From the NCBI GenBank assembly GCA_030832695.1, contig JAURIP010000003.1:1-21179 (forward strand): DNA of 21,179 bases, given 5' to 3'. The notes under the pieces are model-generated. The model made no database searches. It saw nothing but the letters and a program-made list of their open reading frames with translations, and was not told where the DNA came from. The position numbers and the translations under genes are program-made. This stretch comes from Sediminibacterium sp. GTDB lineage: Bacteria; Bacteroidota; Bacteroidia; Chitinophagales; Chitinophagaceae. Below are positions 8,850 through 18,200 of this stretch, piece after piece; within the stretch, counting starts at the first letter, position 1, and each line of letters starts with the position of its first letter.

Positions 8850-9947
8850 TTAATATTTATAAATTGGTATTTTCGCATCCTTAATAGTTTCATAATAAAA
8901 TAAAACTTCGCCATTGTAACCTTCTGCTCTATTTAATGAAATCATTTTATCAAAAAATACACTATCTACTCTATAGCCATCTCCTAGTGAAGTTAATATT
9001 CCTGGATATAATTTATTTTTAAATTCTAAAGGCACATGACCAGCAATCGCTTTTAATGTTGTTGAATAGCTTTCAAATTTATATCTATACACCTGGGGTA
9101 TAACAATATCGGCATAGTTTTGCGTCAGCCAAGTAGGCCAATCTTGCAAATATTGTTCCAAACTCCATGGATAAATACTAGGCGCCCAACTTACAATACA
9201 ATTTTTGTTAGTACTTTTTATATTTTTAAATAAATCTTTTGCAAATGCACTCAGTTTATTAGCTCTCCATTGAACCCATGCTGGATTTTTTGTATCTAAA
9301 GTTGGACTTAAGCCGTTGTGTTCCTTTGCATATTCTTTTGTAGTGAACGAATCATAACCGCCTTCGGATGGCATAGCAGGTAAACGGTCGTCTCCTTGAA
9401 TACCATCTACCTTGTAATTTTTAACAACTTCTAATACAAGATCATGCATAAAGTATTGCACTTCAGGGTGTAAACCATTCCACCAAAAAAAACCATTTTT
9501 CTTTAATAAATTTTGTTTTTGATCCCGACCAACCCAATGAGGATATTTTAGTAGCCAATTATTTTGACTACTGTCTTTATATGCATATGAAAAACCAAAC
9601 TCAAACCATGCATGCACTTTTAATCCAAGTTTGTGACCTTCTGTCACAAAGGAAGCCAAAGGATCAAAATTATTATACCTTGGGTCTTGCCCGATACCAA
9701 TATATTTTTTAACAACTTTACTTGGATAAGTGGTTAGGCCGTTATTCCAAACCACTACAAAAATATCAGTAAGGCCATTGCGTTTACAATTCGAAACGGC
9801 TTCTTTTACATTTTTTTCGGTCAACATAGCATCACTAGCTACATTCGTAATCCAAGTACCCCTAAGTTCAATAGGCGTGTTTGATTGCGCATGTAAGTGT
9901 AAATTATTAAATACAAAAAAAAGAAATAAAAAATAATTTCGTACCAT
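8850..9947 (-). CDS. GH10-like (GHL10/DUF187, YngK-type) secreted glycoside hydrolase, copy 1
   Basis: 365 residues with a signal peptide of the ordinary (non-lipoprotein) type ending near LHLHAQ at residue 21, so probably periplasmic. The rest is one TIM-barrel-like domain starting with ELRGTWITN (27-35). Conserved blocks are HAWFEFGF (112-119), DGIQGDDRLPA (181-191), YLQDWPTW (266-273), PQVYRY (284-289) and LFYYE (349-353). Asp186/Asp187 and the acids in HAWFE and FYYE are catalytic candidates, but I cannot assign roles. It is a clear paralogue of the lipoprotein at 12188-13360, sharing all these blocks nearly unchanged. It lies 6 bp after the DUF4434 gene and 4 bp before the NAGPA gene, so translation is likely coupled. 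Members of this clan are annotated as family 10-like glycosyl hydrolases; the bond cut is not known here. Confidence 0.87.
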   Translation of the reverse strand: MVRNYFLFLFFVFNNLHLHAQSNTPIELRGTWITNVASDAMLTEKNVKEAVSNCKRNGLTDIFVVVWNNGLTTYPSKVVKKYIGIGQDPRYNNFDPLASFVTEGHKLGLKVHAWFEFGFSYAYKDSSQNNWLLKYPHWVGRDQKQNLLKKNGFFWWNGLHPEVQYFMHDLVLEVVKNYKVDGIQGDDRLPAMPSEGGYDSFTTKEYAKEHNGLSPTLDTKNPAWVQWRANKLSAFAKDLFKNIKSTNKNCIVSWAPSIYPWSLEQYLQDWPTWLTQNYADIVIPQVYRYKFESYSTTLKAIAGHVPLEFKNKLYPGILTSLGDGYRVDSVFFDKMISLNRAEGYNGEVLFYYETIKDAKIPIYKY

Positions 9948-9953
9948 ATAACT

Positions 9954-10886
9954 TTATAAATTGTTTACGTATTCCAAATACCTATTATATAAATGATGGG
10001 CTTGTATATAAGATGATTGCGGACTCATAAAATGTGAAAATTCAAAAGTAATAGCTTTAGCGTAATCAGCTTTAGCAGCAGCTTCTAATTTTAGTTTTAA
10101 TTTTTCAAATTTAATAGGAAAAAATTTAATAGGCATATCTCGATCAAAACTTTCAGCATTCGTCCAACATGCTAAATTATATTTATCTGCAAGTTTCTTA
10201 TTCACTGAAAAAAAATCTGTAAGTTCATGATAATCGATATGCCCATCTTGAAAAGCAACCGCATCAATATTTTGATGAATGCCTTCAAAAATCTCATTCC
10301 ATTCTGTTTCATGTTCAATAATAGTAACTTTATCTTCTTTAGTTAAAATACCAGAAGCGGCCATCACCGCTTTTTTACCATCTATCCAGGGCGAAATAAA
10401 CACAGGCAAATTTCCACTAATCTGTTTGCACATTTTTCCTAAATTACTAAAGGCCTCAATAGCCCCTTTTGTTTTACGACTAATTTCAGTACTCAAATAC
10501 CAACCTTTAAAAGCATTTCGATGACCGTATTTTTTCCACACTTCATCTATTACATAATAATTTGCGTCAATTTCAAACTGCAAATTCCCTGTATCCCAAT
10601 ATTGTCCACTATCATAGAGCCCGAAATATAGTTTCATATCATACTGCTCTGCTAATGTTAAGTATAGATCAATTAAATCAATAGGAGGCGCATAACATTG
10701 ATGCATTTTTATTAAATAATTCGAAGGATAAGTTAAAAATTTTCTATACCCGCATCTTATTACAATCACCGTATCAATACCAGCGGCTTGCATATATTGA
10801 AAGTCCTTTTCCCACTCACGTGGACCCCAATTTTGATGTGGTATATCATGACTAATTTCATCAATAAATGTTCCTGTTATTCGCAT
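9954..10886 (-). CDS. DUF4434 domain protein, probable cytosolic TIM-barrel glycoside hydrolase-like enzyme
   Basis: 310 residues from the ATG at 10886 (MRITGTFIDEISHDIP), the characteristic opening of this family. An upstream in-frame ATG at 10979 lies inside the MFS gene and is rejected. There is no signal peptide, so the protein should stay in the cytosol, unlike the other hydrolase-like proteins here. The opening block, with QNWGPREWEKDF (18-29) and GIDTVIVIRCG (36-46), identifies DUF4434. Blocks likely to lie at barrel strand ends are GWYLSTE (128-134), AFQDG (211-215), WTNAESFD (241-248) and FEFSHFMSPQS (281-291); E134, D214, E245 and E282 are candidate active-site acids. It starts 11 bp after the MFS gene, consistent with acting on what that transporter imports. 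No activity is established that I can name. Confidence 0.8.
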   Translation of the reverse strand: MRITGTFIDEISHDIPHQNWGPREWEKDFQYMQAAGIDTVIVIRCGYRKFLTYPSNYLIKMHQCYAPPIDLIDLYLTLAEQYDMKLYFGLYDSGQYWDTGNLQFEIDANYYVIDEVWKKYGHRNAFKGWYLSTEISRKTKGAIEAFSNLGKMCKQISGNLPVFISPWIDGKKAVMAASGILTKEDKVTIIEHETEWNEIFEGIHQNIDAVAFQDGHIDYHELTDFFSVNKKLADKYNLACWTNAESFDRDMPIKFFPIKFEKLKLKLEAAAKADYAKAITFEFSHFMSPQSSYIQAHHLYNRYLEYVNNL

Positions 10887-10897
10887 GATACAATAAT

Positions 10898-12175
10898 TTA
10901 AATATCTTCTTGTTCTAATTTTGGTAATGGGACTATCCAGGAAATTATAAATGCAGGTATTGTAGAAACAAGTACCCAAATAAAGAAATAGTCATAGCCT
11001 ATCCTGTCACTTACAAAACCACTAATCATTGATGGTAACATGAAACCTAAATTTGTTAAACCGCTACCAAAAGCATAGTGCGCCATTTTATATTTCCCAG
11101 GAGCCATTTGTTGCATAATGTATAAAATTAAACCAACAAATCCAAAACCATAACCAAAATATTCAATAGCGACTGCAGCACCAATAATATACAAATTAAT
11201 CGGTAGTGCTATCGCTAAATAAGCATAAGCAGCAAATGGTAAATTAAAAAAACAACATAAAATTAAAAGTGATTTTCTGGTCAAGCCCCCACTTTTAGAA
11301 ACAAAATATCCTGCTATAATAGAGCCTAATACAAATGCAGCAGCACCAAAAACGCCATATAACAAGCCTATTTCAGAAGTTGATAACCCCAACCCCCCAT
11401 CCACTCTTGATGCCTTAAAAAACAATGGAGTTATTTTTATTGCTTGGCCTTCTGCGAAACGGTAAAAAACAATAAATGCCAAACCGTACCAAATATTTTT
11501 TTTCTGAAAAAAAGTAATAATAACTTCCTTTAATACACCAAAGCCTTCTTTTATAGTTCCTACATGCTTTGATTCTCCCCCTGAAGGAAGCATTTTCATA
11601 TTATAAAAGCCTAGCAATATCATTAGAAAAGAATAAAATAACATTACTGTCACCCATGCATTTATTAAACCGTATTTTTTTTCTAACTCCCCAGCCAAAT
11701 AAACTAATAAACCTCCGGAAACAATTTTTGCAACATTGTAAAATGCACCCTGCCATCCAACGTATTTAGATTGCTCTGTAGTGTCTAACTCATTTAAATA
11801 AATCCCATCGGCAGCAGTATCATGGGTAGATGCACTAATAGCTATAATTGCCATTAAAGTTATTGATATTGAAAAAAAATGATCTAAGTGCAACGATATT
11901 GCAATCAATCCAAATATGCAACCTGTCAAAATTTGTGTAATATAAACAAAATACTTTTTTGTCTTAAACATCTCCAAGAATGGTCCCCATAATGGTTTTA
12001 ATGTCCATGGTAGCATAATTAAAGAAGTCCAAAAAGCAATATTTGTATCTGATATACCAAAGTCTTTATACATAATAGCACTTGCAGTAGACAAAACAAC
12101 AAAAGGCAAGCCCATAGCAAACCAGGTTGTCGGAATCCATTGTAAAGGATGTCTTTTTTTTACATTATTAGTCAT
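10898..12175 (-). CDS. MFS transporter, AmpG-like
   Basis: 425 residues, almost entirely hydrophobic, with about 12 predictable membrane helices; inner-membrane importer. Two blocks resemble AmpG, the importer of GlcNAc-anhydroMurNAc peptidoglycan fragments in Gram-negatives. LPWTLKPLWGP (55-65) corresponds to AmpG's 'LPYTLKFLWAP' region, and SASTHDTAADG (114-124) to its 'SATQDIAVDA' helix. This makes uptake of a small (di)saccharide plausible, but similar MFS proteins in Bacteroidota glycan loci carry various sugars. Context: 12 bp after the lipoprotein GH10-like gene and 11 bp before the cytosolic DUF4434 gene, fitting a periplasm-to-cytosol step of the same pathway. The C-terminus is short and charged (PKLEQEDI). 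Substrate assignment is inference. Confidence 0.87.
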   Translation of the reverse strand: MTNNVKKRHPLQWIPTTWFAMGLPFVVLSTASAIMYKDFGISDTNIAFWTSLIMLPWTLKPLWGPFLEMFKTKKYFVYITQILTGCIFGLIAISLHLDHFFSISITLMAIIAISASTHDTAADGIYLNELDTTEQSKYVGWQGAFYNVAKIVSGGLLVYLAGELEKKYGLINAWVTVMLFYSFLMILLGFYNMKMLPSGGESKHVGTIKEGFGVLKEVIITFFQKKNIWYGLAFIVFYRFAEGQAIKITPLFFKASRVDGGLGLSTSEIGLLYGVFGAAAFVLGSIIAGYFVSKSGGLTRKSLLILCCFFNLPFAAYAYLAIALPINLYIIGAAVAIEYFGYGFGFVGLILYIMQQMAPGKYKMAHYAFGSGLTNLGFMLPSMISGFVSDRIGYDYFFIWVLVSTIPAFIISWIVPLPKLEQEDI

Positions 12176-12187
12176 GGCATAGTAAAT

Positions 12188-13360
12188 TTATTTAATAAAC
12201 GCGTATTGATTTTGAAAAAAACTAAGTTTATCTTTGAGGCCTTCATAAAAAAAGAAGCACTCCCCCTTAAAGCCTTGATTTCTATTTTGTTGCAACATTT
12301 GTGTTAAAAACAAATCATCAGGTAAATAAGTTCCAGATTTCAACAGTACCCCAGGATAACATATACTAGTATTATTTTTCAAATACGCTTTTTGTTGTGA
12401 TAGTGTAGCAGAATAAGCATTAATATCATATCGATACACTTGTGGTAAAATAAGATCTACCCATCCACTGTCTACCCAAGTAGGCCAATCCTGTAAATAT
12501 TCATTTAAACTAAATGGATAAACACTAGGCGCCATACTTACAATTAACTTAGGCTTGATTGCTTTTAGTTCTTTATTGATTTTTTTCATGTAACTATTCA
12601 ATAAACCTGCTCTCCATTTTACCCAATTGGCATCTGTACTAGTCGTTGGCGGATTAGTTCCCCCATATGCAGCCTTATATAAAGAAATTGTGTAGACATC
12701 ATATCCTCCAGTTGAGGGCAAGGCGGGTAATCGATCATCTCCTTGGATGCCATCAATATCATAATTAGTTGTCACTTCCTTCATTAAATTCATTAAAAAC
12801 ATTTGAACTTCAGGATCAAAAGCATTTAGCCACTCAAAATTATTTTTTGAAACTAATGCTCCATTAATATCCTTTGCAGCCCAATTAGGTTTCGCCTTAA
12901 TAATGGCACCGCCATTTTGCCCGTAAGATGAAGCAAATCCATATTCAAACCATGCATGTACCTTTAAGCCTGCAGCATGACCTTCATCTATAATTTCCTT
13001 TAAAGGGTCTCTTCCTGAAAATGTTTCTAAAATAGATACGCCTAATAAGTTTTGCATCACCTGACTTGGGTAAGTCGTACGTGCATTATTATATACGACA
13101 ACAAATAAGTTATTGATCCCTGCAATTTTACAATTAGTAACAGTTTGCTTTATATTTTCTTTACTATTTAAAGCAGTACTGGCAGTTGTAGTGATCCATA
13201 CACCTCTTAATGCACTGGGATCAAAACTGGGCGTTGTTATTGTAACAGGAGGCGTAATTGTAGTTTTTGAAACAGACCCTTTTGAACACCCATTCAAAAA
13301 TATTAGTGTAACTAACAAATTAAACAAAAGTGTTATTTTAAAAAGCAACCTCTGTTTCAT
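12188..13360 (-). CDS. GH10-like (GHL10/DUF187) glycoside hydrolase lipoprotein, copy 2
   Basis: 390 residues from the ATG at 13360 (MKQRLLFKITLLFNLL). A longer frame would need a TTG seven codons upstream and adds nothing signal-like. It has a lipoprotein signal with lipobox LNGC and lipidated Cys25, then a Thr/Pro/Ser-rich linker (about 26-49). The GH10-like domain runs from LRGVWITT (51-58), with HAWFEYGF (135-142), DGIQGDDRLPA (203-213), YLQDWPTW (288-295), PQVYRY (306-311) and FFFYE (369-373). These match copy 1 at 8850-9947 block for block, so the two arose by duplication and now differ in anchoring: this one is membrane-tethered, copy 1 soluble. It is the first gene after SusD, separated by a 98-bp gap holding a strong hairpin. 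Substrate unknown. Confidence 0.87.
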   Translation of the reverse strand: MKQRLLFKITLLFNLLVTLIFLNGCSKGSVSKTTITPPVTITTPSFDPSALRGVWITTTASTALNSKENIKQTVTNCKIAGINNLFVVVYNNARTTYPSQVMQNLLGVSILETFSGRDPLKEIIDEGHAAGLKVHAWFEYGFASSYGQNGGAIIKAKPNWAAKDINGALVSKNNFEWLNAFDPEVQMFLMNLMKEVTTNYDIDGIQGDDRLPALPSTGGYDVYTISLYKAAYGGTNPPTTSTDANWVKWRAGLLNSYMKKINKELKAIKPKLIVSMAPSVYPFSLNEYLQDWPTWVDSGWVDLILPQVYRYDINAYSATLSQQKAYLKNNTSICYPGVLLKSGTYLPDDLFLTQMLQQNRNQGFKGECFFFYEGLKDKLSFFQNQYAFIK

Positions 13361-13384
13361 AGAATTTTCAATTTTTAACAACCC

Positions 13385-13434
13385 TTTTTATATCATGAAA
13401 GGCTGGTAATGACCAGCCTTTCATGATATAAAAA
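13385..13434. repeat. Perfect 23-bp inverted repeat (hairpin) between susD and the GH10-like genes
   Basis: Arms 13385-13407 and 13412-13434 are perfectly complementary around a 4-nt loop (AATG on the + strand); the core is CATGAAAGGCTGGT. On either strand the stem starts with T and ends with A, so the T-run is on the 5' side and no U-tract follows the hairpin. It is therefore not a canonical intrinsic terminator. In the - strand transcript it lies after the susD stop codon (13459) and before the start at 13360. It may stabilise the 3' end of a susCD mRNA or partly attenuate transcription, giving more SusCD than downstream enzymes. That role is inference. Confidence 0.8.
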
Positions 13435-13458
13435 TAACAATAAATTTATTTAGTGAAT

Positions 13459-15216
13459 TTACCATCCAGTGTTTTGTATGAGATTTTTATTTTTATCCAA
13501 TTCACCTTGTGGAATAGGCCATAATAAATGTTTTGCTTGGGTTAATCTTGTTTGGTTTCTAGGATTAATCCTTAAAGAAACACTAGTGGTGTAAATAGGT
13601 ATTTCATTTGTTGTGAAAGTAGGTATCCCTGGAGAAACAGCTGGATCTTTTGCAACTCCATATAAAGCACCATTCACCGCTTCATTATAAATTCCCCACC
13701 TTGTCAAATCATTCCAACGATGCCCCTCCAATGCCAACTCAACTGCACGTTCTCTTCTAACAAGCTGTCTTAATTCAGATTGCGTAGTTAATGTAGTTGC
13801 AGGTTGTGAAGCACGAGCTCTAACTTTATTAATAGCATCATTCACGGTAGCATCAATTTGATTTAATTCAATTTTGGCTTCCGCATACATTAGCAAAATG
13901 TCAGCATAGCGTAATAAAATATACCCCTGTTTACCAGCAAAAGCATTTTGATTAGGATCCAAATATTTACTCCAACAATATCCAACCCCACCTACAGCAC
14001 CAGTTGATCCATATTGCCAAACACTATTAGCTGAACTAATAAAATCAGGATTACCAGCTACTTTAACAAATGCACTGGTACTCCAGTTATACCTGAAAAT
14101 AGTATCGGAATAGATATTATAAATAATTCTTTGTTTGGGATTTTGATAAGGCAAGGAAACATTTACACCAGTAGCAACTTCCATGGTATCATAAGGAAGA
14201 TATGCGGTCCACTTTAACCTTCTATCTCTATTTTTTCCTGGATTTTTGGGATCATATAACGGAGATTGATCAATTCTTTTACCATCAGTACATTCAAATC
14301 TATCAATCATTGCTTGTGTCGGAAAATTATTACCAGAAGTCCCTAACACTTGCCTTGGCAATAAGCCAATGGGTAGATAACTTAAAGGACTCGCATTATC
14401 TTGAGGAAGTTGCGTCATAAACATAATTTCATTTCCTGTGTTTGAAGTTTGACCAGATAGGTTAAATAAATTTAAAAAAGTAGGATTTAAATTATATGCG
14501 CCTAAATCCATCACCGCTTTACTTGCAGCTGCTGCAGTTGCATGGTCTTTAATCAATAAGGCGATTTTCGCTTTGAACCCATATGCAGTACCTTTATTAA
14601 CCCTTCCTCGGTCATTTAAATTTGGAAGCCCTGACCAAGCTTCATCTAAATCCTTATATAAATCTTTTGCAATTTCAGATTTTGATTTTCTAGTTTGCGT
14701 TTCGTATTCAGCAGGATCTAATGGTTTTGTAAAAAAAGGTACATCTCCAAACCAAGACATCAAATAATAATAAGAAACTGCTCTTAATACTAAGGCTTCG
14801 CTCCGCATTCTAGCATAAGCAGTTGCTGAAGTATTTGCTTTGCCAATAGTCATACCTTCTAAAAATGAATTCGCCCTAGCGATGGTTGCGTATGCATTAC
14901 TCCAAGCTGAAGTAGTTATACCATTGCCAATTAAAAATGGACCATTATCGCCCAAAACCATTAAGTCTTCTTGATCACTTCCTTTCCGTGACATGCCTAA
15001 ATCAGTGGCTGACTCAATTCTTTTTAGCAATGGCGTATTTGTAGTACCATAATTCCAAAGTGCATAACTATATACACCCGTTAATCCTAACTTTATTTCA
15101 GATTCATTTGTTAAAAAATTAGTCGATGAAATAGAATCAAGTGGTTGTCGGTCCAAAAATTTTTGACAGCCACTTAAAACAGTTCCAACTAAAATTATAT
15201 ACATCAGCTTTTTCAT
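13459..15216 (-). CDS. SusD/RagB-family glycan-binding outer-membrane lipoprotein
   Basis: 585 residues with lipobox LSGC (14-17) and lipidated Cys17, followed by the typical SusD opening (CQKFLDRQPLDSISSTNFLTN). Other family features are the EIKLGLTGVYSYAL helix, the ARANSFLEG and LRAVSYYYLMSWFGDVPFFTKP segments, the RYADILLMYAEAKIELN block, and the C-terminal RRERAVELALEGHRWNDLTRWG and LLWPIPQGELDKN motifs. It caps the SusC transporter and captures the glycan at the cell surface. It starts 19 bp after the susC stop, the standard susC-susD order. Length is within the family's range. The sugar specificity cannot be read from sequence; the binding face is not conserved between substrates. Confidence 0.96.
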   Translation of the reverse strand: MKKLMYIILVGTVLSGCQKFLDRQPLDSISSTNFLTNESEIKLGLTGVYSYALWNYGTTNTPLLKRIESATDLGMSRKGSDQEDLMVLGDNGPFLIGNGITTSAWSNAYATIARANSFLEGMTIGKANTSATAYARMRSEALVLRAVSYYYLMSWFGDVPFFTKPLDPAEYETQTRKSKSEIAKDLYKDLDEAWSGLPNLNDRGRVNKGTAYGFKAKIALLIKDHATAAAASKAVMDLGAYNLNPTFLNLFNLSGQTSNTGNEIMFMTQLPQDNASPLSYLPIGLLPRQVLGTSGNNFPTQAMIDRFECTDGKRIDQSPLYDPKNPGKNRDRRLKWTAYLPYDTMEVATGVNVSLPYQNPKQRIIYNIYSDTIFRYNWSTSAFVKVAGNPDFISSANSVWQYGSTGAVGGVGYCWSKYLDPNQNAFAGKQGYILLRYADILLMYAEAKIELNQIDATVNDAINKVRARASQPATTLTTQSELRQLVRRERAVELALEGHRWNDLTRWGIYNEAVNGALYGVAKDPAVSPGIPTFTTNEIPIYTTSVSLRINPRNQTRLTQAKHLLWPIPQGELDKNKNLIQNTGW

Positions 15217-15235
15217 ATTTAACTTTTTTTTGTAA

Positions 15236-18200
15236 TTAAAAATTGATGTTAATACCGCCTGTAATTGTTTTCATCAATGGATAAAACTCAGCGTTTTGAT
15301 TATTAATTTCCGGATCATACCCTTCCCAGAATTTTGTAAAAGTGTATAAATTCTGCCCACTAACAAATATTTTAGCAGAACTTATTTTTAATTTTCTAGT
15401 AATGGCATCTGGAAGACGATAGGATAAGTTTATATTTTTCAAACGTAAATAAGCAGCATCCGTAATCCAAAACGAGCTTGTGGTGCCATTCACGCCAATT
15501 GCTGGTAATAATCTAGGAAATTTCGCATTAGGGTTGGTCGGTGTCCAGTAATCCTTATGCGATTCCAATACACCTGGTATAAAATCAGCAGCATAAAAAG
15601 GATAAGCACCAGTTCCTGTTAAATAATTTTCTCTTTTCCCTACGCCTTGGAAAAATAAGCTTAGATCAAAATTACTATAACTAAAATTCATGTTGAAGCT
15701 ATACTCATATTTAGGAAAATTATTTCCAATAAAAGTTCGGTCAGTTGCATCCACCTTTCCATCATTGTTTATATCTGCATATTTAATATCACCTGGCTTA
15801 GGAACAAAAAAGTGTGTAGGAGAAGCAGCAATATCAGCATCGGATTGAAAATAACCAAGTGCTTTGTATCCGAAATACGAATACAATGGTTGACCGACAG
15901 TGGTTCTAACCGAGCCCCCATCCAAATATGGTACCCCAGGCAAACTTGTTACATTATTCGTCACATCAGAAACTAATGCAGTAATATTTACACCCAATTT
16001 ACCAATTTTTGTTTTATAATTAACCGTTAATTCCCATCCTTTATTTTCCATTGTTCCCGCATTAATATAGGGAGAATTCATAGAAACATAAGTTGGAATT
16101 GGCCTAACTAACAAAATATCACTAATTTCTCTAATAAAATAATCTGCTGTTACACTAAAATGTTTTGTAAAAGTCAAGTCGATTCCGATATTCTTTTGAG
16201 TTGACTTTTCCCAGGTGATATTAGGATTAGGCGCGTCCAAAAGTGCATAGCCCACATTTGTAATACCGTTAAAATAAGCATTCGATCCAGTGGTATAATT
16301 TGCGGAAAATGGATATATACTTGAAATTGATTGATTACCTAAAGAACCATAGGAAGCCCGTACCTTCCCAAATGCAATATATTTACTAAGTCCCTCAAAT
16401 ATTTTTTCTTTGGTAAAAATCCAACCTGCAGATGCAGAAGGGAAAAAACCCCATTGTTTATCACTTGCTTGAGAGAATCTTGAGGAACCATCATAACGTC
16501 CGTTAACTTCAAGTAAATATTTTTGATTGTAATTGTAATTAATTCTACTATAAAACCCAGCAATTGCCGTTTCATAAGCACCCCCAGCATTATTTCTATT
16601 ATTCGTACCCAAATTCAAATAAGGCAAATTTTGATTAGTGAAATCAGTTCTTGAGGCATTGATACCTCTATAAGTAAATTGTTCAGATTGTGCACCTACT
16701 AATACTTTTAAATTATGATCTTTATATTGTCCTGTATAAGTAGTTTGTGCTAAAAAAGTACTTCTAACATTTGTTGAATAGGACTCACTTAAGCTATTTG
16801 TTCCAGGCCATACACCAACATAATCGTAACTATTTGCAGCAACATTAGGCTGGTATATATCTACATTCTTTACTAGAGTTTTAGTATTTGGTATCCATAA
16901 TTCTCTTGCAGTAAAAGCCTCCACTTCAATATTTTTTATAGGATTATAAATGAAACCTATCTTGCTTAATAAGCTATTAGTAATCAGTTCCGTTGTTCCT
17001 GCAGCCTCCGCTTGCGCAAGTGGGTTTCTATTATTACTTTGGCCAGCATTACCATACATGCCCTCACCAAATTTTGCAGCCCCAATTGGGATAATTCCAA
17101 TAGCTTGTCTAATTATAAAATCAGCAGAGGTAGTAGATGGGCTAGTCGTTCTATTTTCTGTATAATTAAAAACTCCTTTTATGGAAAATTTATTACTAAT
17201 TTTTAAATCAGGATTTACTCTAATATCTGTTCTTTTAAAATTTGTATTAGGTATAATCCCCTTCTGGTCCATAAAGGTCAATGATGTAAACATGCTTAAT
17301 TTTTCACCACCAGCATTAACAGTAACATTATGATTTTGCATTAAACCTGAATTAACAAATAATAATTTTACCCAATCATTATCAATTACATCCATATTAT
17401 TTGGGGCCGTAGTACTATATTTATCTATCAATGCTTGTGCATATAAAAAAGCAGCAGGATTACCTGTACTATTTTGTTGTGCAACATTACTTAATTTCAT
17501 AAAATCAACTGCACTTGCTCTTTTAGGAATATCCGTAGCAGATTGTTTAGTGAAATAACTATTAAAGGATAATTGCAAACCTTTTGTAGTTGCTCTTTTT
17601 GTAGTAACAAGAACAACCCCATTGGCAGCTCTAGCCCCATAAACCGCAGTTGATGCTGCATCTTTTAAAATTGAAATGGTTTCAATAGCATTTGGATCAA
17701 TATTATCTAAGCTTGATACTACTCCATCGATCAATATTAAAGGGCCTTGGCCAGCATAAATTGAACTCAACCCTCTAATGTTAATAGTTGCGCCATCCGC
17801 TCCTGGTCTTCCAGATTGCTGCGTAACAGTAACACCAGGCGCAAGCCCTTGTAGTAAGTTACTTGATGTAGCTACTTGCCTTTTAGTTAAATCCTCATTT
17901 TTTAATGTCACAACTGATCCAGTTAAATTAACTTTTTTCTGAGTACCAAAACCTACCACTACAACCTCGTTTAATTCAGCAAATTTTAAATCTAAAACAA
18001 CATTTATAGCACCTTCAACACCCACATCAATGGTTTTTGTTTCAACACCAATACCTGAAAAGGATATTTTGGTTCCCCTTTTTGCCTGGATTGAAAATTG
18101 TCCATCAACATTAGTCAAAGCTTTATTTTTTGATTCAAGAGATGTAACGGTAATACCTTCTAAAGGCTTACCAGTGGGGTCTTTAACTTGTCCTTTATAA

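Noticed and set aside
8846..8914. Longer N-terminus for the phosphodiester glycosidase
   Set aside because: The extra 23 residues overlap the upstream GH10-like gene; the ATG at 8845 directly gives a lipoprotein signal and a 4-bp gap.
10887..10979. Longer N-terminus for the DUF4434 protein
   Set aside because: The extension lies inside the MFS gene; the ATG at 10886 gives the family's characteristic MRITGTFIDE opening.
13361..13381. TTG start adding seven residues to the second GH10-like protein
   Set aside because: An ATG at 13360 begins a standard lipoprotein signal; the added residues contribute nothing.
13385..13434. Canonical intrinsic terminator between susD and the GH10-like gene
   Set aside because: No U-tract follows the hairpin on either strand, and the downstream genes have no visible promoter of their own.
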